DNA from: Bacillus gaemokensis
GTDB lineage: Bacteria; Bacillota; Bacilli; Bacillales; Bacillaceae_G
Reading direction: 5' to 3'
Assembly: GCF_001590835.1 (NCBI RefSeq)
Contig: NZ_LTAQ01000001.1
Span: 332,357 to 396,356, forward strand
Length of the DNA stretch: 64,000 nt
The position numbers and the translations under genes were made by a program. This document shows positions 27,829 through 37,212 of this stretch, piece after piece (within the stretch, counting starts at the first letter, position 1; each line of letters starts with the position of its first letter). The notes below the pieces were generated by a model. That model was not told the origin of the DNA, made no database searches, and saw only the letters and a list, made by a program, of their open reading frames with translations.

Positions 27829-28731
27829 TTACTTTAACAGTGGGTATGGCGAATTAGGCAACATTGCAATATGCTCACCATCCGTCTCAATCTCTATCGT
27901 TTGTTTATCTGTTGCATATATCATTACACCATATCGCTTTAATCTTTTTACTACACTTTGGTGTGGATGCCCATATGGGTTTTTATTCCCATAAGAAAGA
28001 ATAGCAAATTGAGGTCCTACCTTTGTCAAAAAGGTTTCACTAGTTGAGGTGTAGGAACCATGATGCCCAACTTTTAATACATCTGCATGTACATCATAAT
28101 CGTTTATTATTTTTTTCTCCGTTTGTACGTCAGCATCTCCCATTAACAAAAAATCAGCCTTACCATATCGCACCTTTAAAACAATGGAGGACTCATTATT
28201 TTCATCTTTTGATTTCCCATTATTCAACACTTGAATTGAAACATGCGGATCCAATGGGATATGTTGACCTTGTTTAACACGAATAAACGGAATCCCCCTC
28301 TTTTTAATATTTCTTCTATACGTATGATACGTAAAAGAGCTATATGTTTTCCCACTATCTAATACGAGTGATACTGGCATTTGTTCTATAATTGGAATAA
28401 GACCACCTATATGATCCATATCAGGATGAGTTCCTACTACAACATCTAAATGGTTAATTCCCTTTTGAATTAATTTTTGAATAATTACTTCACCCGCTTC
28501 ATAAGGCCCTCCATCAATCAACATTGTTTTGCCATTTGGGAAAATAATAAGCGAAGCATCCCCTTGTCCTACTTTCAAAAAGCTAACTTTCATTTTCCCA
28601 AGATGTGGACGTTGCATATATAAAGAAGACGCAGTATGAATAGACGTCATATATCTTTTGACAGATGTGCTGTTTAATGAACAACATAATAAAACAGAAA
28701 CTAACAACAGAATAATCCGTACCCTCTTCAT
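27829..28731 (-). CDS. ComEC/Rec2-like metallo-beta-lactamase-fold hydrolase
   Basis: About 300 residues with one N-terminal hydrophobic segment (signal or anchor). The metallo-beta-lactamase core has FLKVGQGDASLI, MLIDGGPYE, the metal motif THPDMDHIGG, LLMGDADVQ and VGHHGSYTS, typical of the ComEC C-terminal domain. No ComEC membrane domain is present, so it is a free-standing exported or anchored enzyme, possibly a nuclease or phosphodiesterase. ATG 28731 follows AAGGAGACGGGTT; an upstream ATG at 28752 would overlap that site. Confidence 0.85.
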   Translation of the reverse strand: MKRVRIILLLVSVLLCCSLNSTSVKRYMTSIHTASSLYMQRPHLGKMKVSFLKVGQGDASLIIFPNGKTMLIDGGPYEAGEVIIQKLIQKGINHLDVVVGTHPDMDHIGGLIPIIEQMPVSLVLDSGKTYSSFTYHTYRRNIKKRGIPFIRVKQGQHIPLDPHVSIQVLNNGKSKDENNESSIVLKVRYGKADFLLMGDADVQTEKKIINDYDVHADVLKVGHHGSYTSTSETFLTKVGPQFAILSYGNKNPYGHPHQSVVKRLKRYGVMIYATDKQTIEIETDGEHIAMLPNSPYPLLK

Positions 28732-28786
28732 AACCCGTCTCCTTTTTTTCATTTAGTATGACTCGCTATGTATTTCATATACAAAA

Positions 28787-28813
28787 AAAGCTTAGCAAAA
28801 TGCTAAGCTTTTA
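28787..28813 (-). terminator. Terminator of scpB
   Basis: AAAGCTTAGCA and TGCTAAGCTTT pair; an A run at 28782-28789 gives the T tract on the minus strand. It overlaps the scpB stop. Confidence 0.85.
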
Positions 28814-29383
28814 TTTAGATAATTCCTGCAATGAGCCAAAGAATAGATCTGCCTCATTCATTTCTTCATTTTCTTCAGAAAGAGCTGGTAGATCATCTAA
28901 TGTCTGTAATCCAAACGTATCTAAAAACTCTTTTGTTGTGCCGTACAAAATGGGACGTCCCGGGCCTTCTGCTCTACCAGTTTCTTTGATAAGCAAATGT
29001 GATACCAGTGTTTGCAATGCCCTGTCCGTTTTCACACCACGAATCTCTTCCATTTCACTTCTTGTAATTGGTTGACGATATGCAACAATCGCTAATGTTT
29101 CAAGAGCTGCCTGAGAGAGAGAAGCGGCTGTTGGTGTATCCATTAACTTTTGATAATATAGCGCGTGTTCCTTCTTTGTAGCAAGGCGATACACTTTTGC
29201 AAATTGTACAATTTGCAATCCTCGCTGCAGCCCTTCCCATTCTTTTTGCATTTCTTCAATCATTTTAATTACATCTTTCACTTCAACTTCAAGTACTTTT
29301 GCAATTTGTTCTGGATAAATCCCTTCATCTCCCGCAACAAATAAAAGCCCTTCAATAATCGCCATCTGTTCTTTTCTATTCAA
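28811..29383 (-). CDS. scpB: Segregation and condensation protein B
   Basis: ScpB dimerises and binds ScpA to regulate the Smc ATPase in chromosome condensation. The 190-residue protein has two winged-helix domains: an N-terminal one (about 1-80) and a C-terminal one with [21 protein letters not shown] and [18 protein letters not shown]. Length and motifs are typical. In B. subtilis it follows scpA directly; here 257 bases of non-coding, repeat-like DNA separate them. Confidence 0.95.
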   Translation of the reverse strand: MNRKEQMAIIEGLLFVAGDEGIYPEQIAKVLEVEVKDVIKMIEEMQKEWEGLQRGLQIVQFAKVYRLATKKEHALYYQKLMDTPTAASLSQAALETLAIVAYRQPITRSEMEEIRGVKTDRALQTLVSHLLIKETGRAEGPGRPILYGTTKEFLDTFGLQTLDDLPALSEENEEMNEADLFFGSLQELSK

Positions 29384-29399
29384 CGTACGATCTCCTTTC

Positions 29400-29640
29400 T
29401 CATATTTTCATTCGAAAAATATCCACAACAAAAACCGAATCACAGCATACTGTGCCCGGTCTAACATCCCTTTTATTGTTCCAAATGGTAAAGTGAAATT
29501 TTAACCAGAGGGTGAGATAACCACCTATGCATAGCAGGATAAAGTGAAACTTCCACTAGTCAGCTACGCTCAACTAATAGAAAGCTTTCACTAATCACCA
29601 TACTCCTATTTCCTCACACTTCTGCTCTATACCTTATTAC
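29400..29640. repeat. bcr-like repeat between scpA and scpB
   Basis: Read on minus, TTTCACTTTATCCTGCTAT (about 29551-29569) begins like bcr1 elements, and a second TTTCACTTTA occurs at about 29492-29501. GTGAAACTTCCACTAG and GAAAGCTTTCACTAATC follow on the other side. No coding frame with a ribosome site is seen. I interpret it as one or two diverged dispersed repeats. Confidence 0.55.
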
Positions 29641-30375
29641 TTATTTAGAACGCGACAAAAAGATTTCATCAAAGTTTTGTTCTTGCTCGATAACAATCTG
29701 TTGGTTTTTCATTAATTCAAGTATAGCTAAAAATGTTACAACCATTACTTCACGTTCTTCATCAGCAAATAAATCATAAAAACTTTGACGACCGCCTACT
29801 GTTTCCAACTGTTTTAAAATATCAGTCATCCGCTGTTCAATCGGTATTTCTTGTCGAGTAATCCGCGTTGTTACTGGACGCTTTGATTTTTTACGACGTA
29901 TGAGCTTTTGGAACGCTGCTAACATATCATAGAGTGTGACATCCAGAGGTAAGTTTGTCTCTTCTTCTTGCTGAAACGATGTAAAATCGATCGGTGGACG
30001 TGTATAGAGCTGAGCTCTTTCCTGTTCTCTCTCTTTTAACTCAGTAGCAACTTGCTTATATTTTTTATATTCAATTAACCGCTCCATCAATTCTTGACGA
30101 GGATCATCTATAAAATCTTCCCCATTATCAGGTATATCTTCCTCCTGCTTCGGTAACAGCATCTTACTTTTAATTTGTAATAGCGTTGCAGCCATCACCA
30201 AGTATTCACTTGCAACATCCAACTGCAAATCTTTCATCGTATGAATATAGGATAAATACTGCTCTGTAATTTCCGCTACAGGAATATTATATATATCAAT
30301 TTCATAACGATGAATTAAATGTAACAATAGATCTAAAGGCCCTTCAAAAGCCTCTACCTTAAAATTATATTGCAC
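29641..30375 (-). CDS. scpA: Segregation and condensation protein A
   Basis: ScpA is the kleisin that bridges Smc heads with ScpB. Residues 1-24 ([20 protein letters not shown]) hold the conserved N-terminal Smc-binding helix; the C-terminal winged helix lies near [25 protein letters not shown]. The frame opens at 30390, but the conserved start is the GTG at 30375 preceded by GGTGGG, giving 244 residues. Downstream scpB is displaced by repeat-like DNA. Confidence 0.94.
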   Translation of the reverse strand: MQYNFKVEAFEGPLDLLLHLIHRYEIDIYNIPVAEITEQYLSYIHTMKDLQLDVASEYLVMAATLLQIKSKMLLPKQEEDIPDNGEDFIDDPRQELMERLIEYKKYKQVATELKEREQERAQLYTRPPIDFTSFQQEEETNLPLDVTLYDMLAAFQKLIRRKKSKRPVTTRITRQEIPIEQRMTDILKQLETVGGRQSFYDLFADEEREVMVVTFLAILELMKNQQIVIEQEQNFDEIFLSRSK

Positions 30376-30482
30376 AAAGCATCCCACCACATTTTTTCTA
30401 TAACAACATAAGTATAGAGCATACTTATGTTCTATCCAACCTTTTTGAGAAATTTAATTAAAAATAGACACTTACCCATGCA

Positions 30483-30507
30483 ACAATGCCCACCCCTTCA
30501 TATGATA
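30483..30507 (+). promoter_or_regulatory. Sigma-K-like promoter of the YjcZ gene
   Basis: AC at 30483-30484 and CATATGATA at 30499-30507 (form CATANNNTA), 14 bases apart, 38 bases before the start codon. YjcZ-type genes are sporulation-associated, which supports it. Confidence 0.55.
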
Positions 30508-30544
30508 GCAGTGTAGTAAGTACAATGTAGGAGGTTAAAAAACT

Positions 30545-30640
30545 ATGGGCCATGTTGATTGTGGTTTTAACGGCGGTTTCGCGTTACTTGTTGTACTATT
30601 TATTTTATTAATTATTGTAGGAGCTGCTTGCTTCTGCTAA
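30545..30640 (+). CDS. YjcZ family sporulation microprotein
   Basis: A 31-residue protein beginning MGHVDCGFNGGFALLVVLFI and ending in GAACFC. The GGFALLVVLFILLIIVGAA core is the hallmark of the YjcZ/YuzJ family, single-pass membrane microproteins found in spores, often in many copies. AGGAGGT lies ten bases upstream. A terminator follows at 30653-30681. Function is unknown. Confidence 0.88.
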   Translation: MGHVDCGFNGGFALLVVLFILLIIVGAACFC

Positions 30641-30652
30641 TGCGTATTGTAG

Positions 30653-30681
30653 TAAACGACTAGAGAAATCTAGTCGTTTAT
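30653..30681 (+). terminator. Terminator of the YjcZ gene
   Basis: AAACGACTAGA and TCTAGTCGTTT pair around GAAA, followed by ATTATATA. Confidence 0.8.
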
Positions 30682-30817
30682 TATATATATCGTACTAACA
30701 ATTGTATTTCTACATCACTTTTTAGCAAGTAACAAAGAAGTTGATACTCTCCCCACTCATCACCATTTCACTTTATGATACACTGTACATAAAACCGTTT
30801 AGACAGGAGCGAGCAGG

Positions 30818-31336
30818 ATGTATCCTACAGCATACATACAATTTTTAACTCATTTTCACGGAGACTACGATTATTTTGAATGTCATGAAGTGTTAGAAGA
30901 ATATTGGAAATTAAAGCCACGAGGAATGCGTGATAACTACTGGGTTGGTTTTATTCAAATTGCCGTTTCATTATACCACCAAAGACGATTGAATTGGAAT
31001 GGTGCAGCAAAAATGATGAAAAGCGCAATTACTATTTTAGAAAAAGAACAGGACTCCGTGTATAAATTGGGACTAGATTATCAAGAACTTTTATCTTTAC
31101 TAAAAAAACAACTGCAATCTATTCAAATAAAAGAATCTTTCACACCTATATTTTTACCCATTTTGGACATATCTTTAGAAAACACATGCATAAAATTATG
31201 TACCGAAAGAGGTCTCTCTTGGAAAAACGCGCAATCCTTCCCCAATGAATATATTGTCCATAAACATACTTTACGCAACAGAAGTGATGTAATATTCGAA
31301 CGAAACGAACAACTAAAAAAAAGAAAGCAGAGATGA
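30818..31336 (+). CDS. DUF309 protein (YpuF-like)
   Basis: A 172-residue DUF309 protein. The conserved HFHGDYDYFECHEVLEEYWK motif (about residues 12-31) and GFIQIAVSLYHQRRLNWNGA are present, forming a helical bundle with probable metal or ligand residues (H, E, H, E). B. subtilis YpuF lies next to scpA in the same order. Function unknown. The C-terminal third is basic and less conserved. Confidence 0.85.
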   Translation: MYPTAYIQFLTHFHGDYDYFECHEVLEEYWKLKPRGMRDNYWVGFIQIAVSLYHQRRLNWNGAAKMMKSAITILEKEQDSVYKLGLDYQELLSLLKKQLQSIQIKESFTPIFLPILDISLENTCIKLCTERGLSWKNAQSFPNEYIVHKHTLRNRSDVIFERNEQLKKRKQR

Positions 31337-31356
31337 CACGATTTCTATCTCTGCTT

Positions 31357-31725
31357 TCATAAATGTATATTCTCTTCGAATTCCTTACACTTTTCACAAA
31401 AACTAGCAGTTTGTTCATTTCCACAAATTGCAATTCCTTGAAATTTATTTTTCAGTTCTTGAACCATCATCGTTCCAATTCCCATGTAACGATGAGATGG
31501 ATTCACACTAAGATGTTGAACCTCTAATACATTTTCTTCTTTTTTAATAATCCCAATTATCCCAACAAAGTCATCATTTTGTTTCCACAAATACAATTGC
31601 CAATTATCTTTTGTATCATATTCCTTCATTGTCAATTGTAATGTTTTCACATCTTTTTCAGTTGGCATAAAAGAAAGAAGCCCCATTGCAATCTTTTCAT
31701 AACTTTTTTTAAAACGAATTAACAT
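31357..31725 (-). CDS. ribT: RibT-like GNAT acetyltransferase
   Basis: The 122-residue protein opens MLIRFKKSYEKIAMGLLSFM and has the acetyl-CoA loop in VNPSHRYMGIGTMMVQEL, closely resembling B. subtilis RibT, the last gene of the rib operon there. RibT is a GNAT protein of uncertain role in riboflavin synthesis. Here ribD, ribE, ribA and ribH are missing; the 553 bases upstream are non-coding up to ppiB. Confidence 0.85.
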   Translation of the reverse strand: MLIRFKKSYEKIAMGLLSFMPTEKDVKTLQLTMKEYDTKDNWQLYLWKQNDDFVGIIGIIKKEENVLEVQHLSVNPSHRYMGIGTMMVQELKNKFQGIAICGNEQTASFCEKCKEFEENIHL

Positions 31726-32278
31726 AAACTTTATCCCTTCTTACAAAAGTTACAAACTGTCTATCCCCTCAACCACTACTTCTACATCACATCTATTCTA
31801 CAATATTTTCACTATAGTGAGAAGAGCTGTCAAAACAACTTGATAATCATACAAAGAGAAATTAGGAAAGTCAACCGTACACAAATCCTTTATTCCTTAC
31901 TCATACAATGACTCTTTTTAAGTAAGGCGGTTCTAGAGAAAGACCGTTCCCTTCTTGTGGTCCTTTCGCTAATAGATTATTAAAAGTAAGATATAAACTC
32001 TACTGCATCCTATGTATTTTTACGAAATACGTTTCTCAGTATGACATTCATTTTAATGCAATAAACTTTGTCCTCCTACTTTATCATTTACTGCACGTTA
32101 CCTACCAATTCCTGTTTATTAAGTAAAAAAGTCCAACTTCATCTATTCTCATCAATAAATCCGAATATACCTTACAATATTTCGAAACTAAAATAATCTA
32201 ACCGCTATGTTAGCCTGAACAGTAACCTGCTGACAATATAACAAAACAAAAAAAGAGAGCTAAATAGCTCTCTTTAAC
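31726..32278. other. Gene-free stretch between ribT and ppiB
   Basis: No gene seen on either strand, and no FMN riboswitch. A hairpin-like AAGGCGGTTC / AGACCGTTCC region lies near 31925-31955, and a bcr1-like fragment at 32202-32240. In B. subtilis the rib genes lie between ppiB and ribT. Confidence 0.5.
32202..32240 (+). repeat. bcr1-like repeat fragment
   Basis: CCGCTATGTTAGCCTGAACA followed by GTAACCTGCTGACAA resembles the start of the bcr1 copy at 38242 (CCGCTATT...GGGCAGTAAT). Only about 40 bases are recognisable. Confidence 0.4.
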
Positions 32279-32280
32279 TT
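32252..32280 (-). terminator. Terminator of ppiB
   Basis: AAAGAGAGCTA and TAGCTCTCTTT pair around AA; A residues on the left give the T tract on the minus strand. Confidence 0.85.
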
Positions 32281-32716
32281 ATTCTTCCCAAACTTTAACT
32301 TCTTTCATTACATCGCCTTGACGCATGTTCAGTACTGTTTCGATGCCGCTTGTTGCTTTACCAAATACAGTATGCACACCATCTAAATGTGGTTGTGGCT
32401 CATGAACAACAAAGAATTGGCTACCACCTGTATTACGGCCAGCATGTGCCATAGAAAGTGATCCAACTAAATGTCTATGAGGATTTCCTTCAGTCTCACA
32501 TGGAATAGAGTAACCTGGGCCACCTGCTCCTGTTCCTGTTGGATCTCCACCTTGGCTTACAAAACCAGGAATAACGCGGTGGAATGTAACCCCATCATAA
32601 AATCCTTGCTCTGCTAGTTTCTTAAAGTTTTCAACTGTTTTTGGTGCTTCCTCTGGGAAAAATTCTAATTCGATTTTTTCACCATTCTCCATTAATATGT
32701 ATCCTAAAGTTTTCAT
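32279..32716 (-). CDS. ppiB: Peptidyl-prolyl cis-trans isomerase B (cyclophilin)
   Basis: Catalyses proline isomerisation in protein folding. The 145-residue cyclophilin has [19 protein letters not shown] with the catalytic arginine, [19 protein letters not shown] and the HTVFGKAT tail motif. No signal peptide, so cytoplasmic. AAAGGAGATATATACGT precedes the ATG. Neighbour order (ypuA-ppiB) matches B. subtilis. Confidence 0.96.
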   Translation of the reverse strand: MKTLGYILMENGEKIELEFFPEEAPKTVENFKKLAEQGFYDGVTFHRVIPGFVSQGGDPTGTGAGGPGYSIPCETEGNPHRHLVGSLSMAHAGRNTGGSQFFVVHEPQPHLDGVHTVFGKATSGIETVLNMRQGDVMKEVKVWEE

Positions 32717-32903
32717 ACGTATATATCTCCTTTCAACTATCTCAGCACTATATTACCATATTCGTGCCGAGAAACAAAAAGAATCCGACAATCTGTATAC
32801 TTCTTTTTTAAAATCAACAAGAAGATGGATGACAAATTTAAAAAATATACTATAATTACTGTGTTGCCCGCAAATTTCAGAAAGAGAAAGGGAGCGATTT
32901 TTC

Positions 32904-33770
32904 GTGAAAACGAAACTATTAGCTCTGCTATTAGCTGTTACGGTATTCATGATTCCTACAGCTTCATTTGCAGACGTGATTGAGGGAGAATCAATCGTTA
33001 CATTAGGAGAAAATTTATCTGAACAACAAAAACAAGATCTTTTAAAAGAAATGAAAGCGCCAAAAGATGCGCAAATTATCACTGTATCTAATGCGGAAGA
33101 ACATAAATTTTTAGAAGGTATCGTTCCAAAATCACAAATTGGTACGAGAGCGATTTCCTCTTCTATGATTACGTATACAAAACCAGGATCTGGTCTTATT
33201 GTACGAGCAAAAAATATTAATTGGGTAACAGATGCAATGTATACAAATGCACTAATCACAGCCGGTGTGAAAGATGCGGAAATCCAAATCACTGCACCAT
33301 TTAAAGTATCAGGAACAGCTGCTTTAACAGGCTTAATGAAAGCTTACGAAACAACATCAAAAAAAGAAATTCCTGAAGAAGTAAAAAAGGTTGCCAATGA
33401 AGAAATGGTTCAAACAGCTAAACTTGGTGACAAAATTGGTGACGAAAAAGCTGTTCAGCTTGTCGCAAAAGTAAAAGAAGAAATTTCCAAAGAACAGCCA
33501 AAAACAACCGAAGATTTACGTGCATTAATTAAAAAAATTGCAGAACAACTTGGCATTACACTAACAGATGAACAGTTAGATAGTTTAGTTTCACTCTTTG
33601 ATAAGATGAAAAACTTAAATATTGACTGGAACCAAGTTGGTAGCCAATTAAATAAAGCGAAAGAACATGTTTCAGCCTTCCTAGGATCGGAAGAAGGCCA
33701 AGGGTTTCTAGATAAAGTAAAAGATTTCTTCTCTAGTATCATTGATTTTATTAAATCACTATTTAAGTAA
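32904..33770 (+). CDS. DUF1002 exported protein (YpuA-like)
   Basis: A 288-residue secreted protein. Residues 1-24 (MKTKLLALLLAVTVFMIPTA) form a signal peptide with cleavage near SFA-DV. The mature part is a DUF1002 domain: EQQKQDLLKEMKAPKDAQI, then TNALITAGVKDAEIQITAPF, and a helical C terminus ending in an amphipathic FLDKVKDFFSSIIDFIKS. The coding start is GTG, preceded by AAAGGGAGCG. YpuA of B. subtilis has a cell-envelope stress link; the biochemical role is unknown. Confidence 0.87.
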   Translation: MKTKLLALLLAVTVFMIPTASFADVIEGESIVTLGENLSEQQKQDLLKEMKAPKDAQIITVSNAEEHKFLEGIVPKSQIGTRAISSSMITYTKPGSGLIVRAKNINWVTDAMYTNALITAGVKDAEIQITAPFKVSGTAALTGLMKAYETTSKKEIPEEVKKVANEEMVQTAKLGDKIGDEKAVQLVAKVKEEISKEQPKTTEDLRALIKKIAEQLGITLTDEQLDSLVSLFDKMKNLNIDWNQVGSQLNKAKEHVSAFLGSEEGQGFLDKVKDFFSSIIDFIKSLFK

Positions 33771-33798
33771 AAGCTCGTCAATGACGAGCTTTTTTCTA
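33769..33798 (+). terminator. Terminator of the DUF1002 gene
   Basis: AAAAGCTCGTCA and TGACGAGCTTTT pair around A, followed by TT runs. Confidence 0.88.
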
Positions 33799-33924
33799 TA
33801 TAAATCCAATTTAAAAAACGACATAAACTCCTTCTTTTTAGGTGGAAGAGAAAACGAGCGCAAATCACCTTTTGTTCTTCATAGTAGCAACTTATATGTC
33901 GAAAAATCAAAATGGATTTATATA

Positions 33925-34710
33925 TTACATAAGCAAAGGTAATTTCATAATTGCTTCTTCTACAGAACGAACGACATGACATGCTTTATCTTTTACATAC
34001 GGATGCGCATGATGAAGTGTAAAAGAATGCGGCGTTACTGCAAACATGGAAATATCATTGAACGAATCACCAATACACGCTACTTCATGTGCTTCAACCT
34101 TTAAATGCTCCATTAAACGTTTTAAAGCACTTCCTTTACTAACACCCATGGGCATAATATCAACGTATCGTTTCCCAGAAATGAAAATTTCAGCTTGCTC
34201 ATGAAAATTTTCTCTTAACTCTTGATCCAAATTCACAATTTTTTCTTCTTCTCCATACACAAATAACTTTGCAGGGCGGACTGTTTTACCGAATTCTTCT
34301 TCCAATGATTCTACTTCAGCAATATGTACACCCATATACTCCTCAAAAATATGATGATGTTTATTTTTTCTTTTCGTATATCTCTGCTCTTTCGCACACA
34401 CAATATCAGCTAGTCCTTTTTCATGTATATATCGATATATTTCCTGGGCAACTCTATCATCAAACGTCGATTCATGAAATATTTCCCCATCTGGTAATAA
34501 CATCGTAGCCCCATTGAGTCCCGTCGTATAATACGGAAAGGTAAATTTGTTAACCGCATGATGAATTCGATGTGTGAACCGTCCAGAAGCAAAGCAAATA
34601 TTTGTCCCTTGGTCCGCCAACCAACAAAGCGCTTTCTCATCTCCTTTATCCATATGACTCACATTATAAACAAGTGTATCGTCTAAATCACTTACAAATA
34701 ATTTAATCAT
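33925..34710 (-). CDS. Cof-type HAD-IIB phosphatase
   Basis: A 261-residue Cof family phosphatase, paralogous to the one at 24105: VSDLDDTLVYN nucleophile motif, FASGRFTHRI, KGSALKRLMEH and GDSFNDISMF. It departs from the usual DxDGT by having DLDDT. ATG 34710 is preceded by AAAGGGGAAGAG; the frame opens eight codons earlier without a ribosome site. Substrate is probably a sugar phosphate or flavin phosphate. Confidence 0.87.
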   Translation of the reverse strand: MIKLFVSDLDDTLVYNVSHMDKGDEKALCWLADQGTNICFASGRFTHRIHHAVNKFTFPYYTTGLNGATMLLPDGEIFHESTFDDRVAQEIYRYIHEKGLADIVCAKEQRYTKRKNKHHHIFEEYMGVHIAEVESLEEEFGKTVRPAKLFVYGEEEKIVNLDQELRENFHEQAEIFISGKRYVDIMPMGVSKGSALKRLMEHLKVEAHEVACIGDSFNDISMFAVTPHSFTLHHAHPYVKDKACHVVRSVEEAIMKLPLLM

Positions 34711-34796
34711 GCTCTCTTCCCCTTTCATACACAATGTCTACTCTAAGTGTACGAAAAAAATGTTGTGTTTTTGTTAAAAAATGATAAATTTATAAT

Positions 34797-34832
34797 AAAA
34801 AATAAGCAGGAAAATCACCCTGCTTATTTTTG
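34797..34832 (-). terminator. Terminator of the spoVA operon
   Basis: AAAAATAAGCAGG and CCTGCTTATTTTT pair around AAAATCAC, just beyond the spoVAF stop. Confidence 0.88.
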
Positions 34833-36296
34833 TCTACGTATATTTTGCGGATGTACAATGCTTGGACGCACTTTTAAGCTCGATATCGTCGGGCGTAATA
34901 ATATTGTTTTTAACGCTCCCCAGTCAAATGGTAAGAATGGCCATAAATATGGTGTTTGTAAACTTTTAATAGATGTTAAAAATAAAATCAGCAGCGTCAT
35001 TCCAATCACAAATCCCATCTCATGGAAAAATCCAGTTAAAATAATGACAAATAATTTTCCGATTTTATTTCCGAGCCCCAATTCATAACTTGGTGTTGCA
35101 TACGATCCAATCATTGAAAGTGCTGTATATAAAATAACTTCTGGAACAAATAAGCCAACATCAATGGCAATCTGGCCGATTAAAATTGCTGAAATAAGAC
35201 CAGCAGCTGCTGATAATGGACTTGGAGTATGAATCGCTGCCATCCTTAAAAATTCAAGTCCAATATCCGCCATAATAATTTGCAATAAAATTGGTAGGTG
35301 CGTCATTTTATTTGGTCCAATAAAAGCCAGTTTCTCCGGTAATAATGTTGGATCCAAAACAAATACAAGCCAAAATGGTACTAAAAATAAAGAAAATAAA
35401 ATACCAACAAATCGTACCCAGCGTAAAAATGTTCCTACCGCTGGATTTTGCCGAAACTCTTCTGCATGCTGCACATGATGAAAATATGTTGTTGGTGTAA
35501 TCATAACACTTGGTGATGTATCAACAATAACGAGCACATGCCCCTCCAATAAATGGGTCGCTGCTACATCTGGTCTTTCTGTGTAGCGAATAAGCGGGAA
35601 AGGATTATAACCTTGTTTTACTAGAAATTCTTCGATCGTTTTGTCAGCCATCGTAATTCCATCTACTTCAATATTCTCTAGTTCTTGCTTAATAATCTTT
35701 ACCATATCTGGATTCGCAACATCTTGAACATAAGTAATACAAATATCCGTTTGCGACCTATCCCCTACTCGAATAATTTCGTTTCGAAGACGCGGATCAC
35801 GAATACGTCTTCTTATGAGCCCTGTATTTACAATAATATTTTCTACGAAACCATCCCTTGCTCCGCGCACCACTTTTTCTGTATCTGGTTCTGTCGGTGT
35901 TCTTCCTGGATAACTACGGACATCAATTGCAAAGGCCTCTGTTTCACCTTCTACAAAAATAATAATAAGACCAGATAATACTTGTACCATTACCTCATCC
36001 ATCGTTTTCACTTTACTTACTTGTTGATGAATAAAGCGATTTTCTAGTAGCTTAACAGTATCTTCCTCAACATGTCCTAGCTCATTCGTATCCACTACTT
36101 CTTCTAAAATTGGGATAATATAGTTCGTATCACACAATCCATTTACAAACAATACACCAATTTCTTTATCAAGAATTTGAAATTTACGAATCCCAACATC
36201 AAATGTGACACCCAGTCCAGCTGTTTGCTTTAAATAATTTTCATTGTCGCTCAAAAAGGAAGAAATCGGGATATTAACTTTCTTTTGTTTTGTCAT
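34824..36296 (-). CDS. spoVAF: Stage V sporulation protein AF (GerA-family)
   Basis: SpoVAF is a membrane protein homologous to GerAA germinant-receptor subunits and sits with SpoVA, the dipicolinic-acid channel. The 490-residue protein has a long soluble N-terminal region (about 1-280; [40 protein letters not shown]) then about five membrane segments. ATG 36296 follows AAGTGGG and is preferred over the in-frame start at 36305. It overlaps spoVAEA. Last gene of the operon. Confidence 0.92.
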   Translation of the reverse strand: MTKQKKVNIPISSFLSDNENYLKQTAGLGVTFDVGIRKFQILDKEIGVLFVNGLCDTNYIIPILEEVVDTNELGHVEEDTVKLLENRFIHQQVSKVKTMDEVMVQVLSGLIIIFVEGETEAFAIDVRSYPGRTPTEPDTEKVVRGARDGFVENIIVNTGLIRRRIRDPRLRNEIIRVGDRSQTDICITYVQDVANPDMVKIIKQELENIEVDGITMADKTIEEFLVKQGYNPFPLIRYTERPDVAATHLLEGHVLVIVDTSPSVMITPTTYFHHVQHAEEFRQNPAVGTFLRWVRFVGILFSLFLVPFWLVFVLDPTLLPEKLAFIGPNKMTHLPILLQIIMADIGLEFLRMAAIHTPSPLSAAAGLISAILIGQIAIDVGLFVPEVILYTALSMIGSYATPSYELGLGNKIGKLFVIILTGFFHEMGFVIGMTLLILFLTSIKSLQTPYLWPFLPFDWGALKTILLRPTISSLKVRPSIVHPQNIRRQK

Positions 36297-36852
36297 AAAA
36301 CCCACTTCTTTCTAAAATTAATTGAATTGCTTTTTTAGTAATTGGTGATCCTCGCTCCCATTCATCATTTCCATACATCTTTCCAACATCACCAATCCCA
36401 ACAATAATAGGAACATTCAATTCATCTAAACAATAAATTGTATCTCCATTAATCCTTCCAATTTCACCATCAGGAAGTCCAAATTTATCAACACCATATT
36501 CTGTTAATCTGCCTTCTCGATCTACACTCACATCTACGCGTGCCCACTCCCAATGATGTGTATTAGACGCGACTGCTAAAACACCGAGAACATCAATTTG
36601 TTTATGTATCGCTACATATTTCAATGCCTTCTCACCAGGACCTTCTCCAATAAATCCACTATCATCAAACATAACAAATACAGGGTCATATGGCGTTTGC
36701 ATAATAAGCTCAACAATCTTCTTTCCTGTCAATTTCGTTGGATTGCTTTGCGATGCTGAAATACATCGTCCGTTAAATTCTTTTGCTATCAATGCAATTG
36801 TTCGCTGTGCATATTCATCTCCATCTGTCACCAAAATAACCCTTCGTCTCAT
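36274..36852 (-). CDS. spoVAEA: Stage V sporulation protein AEA
   Basis: A 192-residue soluble protein opening [19 protein letters not shown], the SpoVAEa signature; it has [17 protein letters not shown] near the end. In Bacillus it lies on the spore inner membrane surface and aids dipicolinate release. Its 3' end overlaps spoVAF. No membrane segment, consistent with the family. Confidence 0.92.
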   Translation of the reverse strand: MRRRVILVTDGDEYAQRTIALIAKEFNGRCISASQSNPTKLTGKKIVELIMQTPYDPVFVMFDDSGFIGEGPGEKALKYVAIHKQIDVLGVLAVASNTHHWEWARVDVSVDREGRLTEYGVDKFGLPDGEIGRINGDTIYCLDELNVPIIVGIGDVGKMYGNDEWERGSPITKKAIQLILERSGFYDKTKES

Positions 36853-36857
36853 TTGAT

Positions 36858-37208
36858 TTATCCTTTCGGTTTACATATAAGTGCTACAAAGAACGAAAAT
36901 ACTATGGCTGCTGTAATACCCGCGGAAGTTAAACTAAACATCCCTATTCCTATTCCTAAATAACCATGCTTTTCAGCTGATTGTAACGCCCCATGTAGAA
37001 GGGAATGCCCAAAACTCGTAATAGGAACTATCGCCCCAGCACCTGCAAATTTTATGAGCTTATCATATATACCAAAGCTATCTAAAATAGCTCCAGCTAC
37101 TACAAAAGTTGCCATTAAATGAGCAGGCGTAAATTTTGCAAAATCCAATAAAATCTGTCCTACTACACAAATGGCTCCTCCAACGATAAATGCATATATA
37201 AAATCCAC
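36858..37208 (-). CDS. spoVAE: Stage V sporulation protein AE (AEb)
   Basis: A 116-residue membrane protein with about four helices, paralogous to SpoVAC (shared [13 protein letters not shown] / FANSIASAAIEHR pattern). SpoVAC and SpoVAE are membrane parts of the dipicolinic-acid channel. The start is GTG with AAGGAGTG seven bases upstream. It lies four bases after spoVAD. Confidence 0.92.
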   Translation of the reverse strand: MDFIYAFIVGGAICVVGQILLDFAKFTPAHLMATFVVAGAILDSFGIYDKLIKFAGAGAIVPITSFGHSLLHGALQSAEKHGYLGIGIGMFSLTSAGITAAIVFSFFVALICKPKG

Positions 37209-37212
37209 AACT

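Noticed and set aside
31836-31852. Fur box upstream of ribT
   Set aside because: TTGATAATCATAC matches only one half-site of the consensus; too weak to call.
31920-31960. FMN riboswitch remnant before ribT
   Set aside because: The conserved RFN blocks are not present; only a short GGCGGT-like string was seen.
33455-33982. 175-residue minus-strand frame over the DUF1002 gene
   Set aside because: Antisense shadow of a gene with signal peptide, ribosome site and family match.
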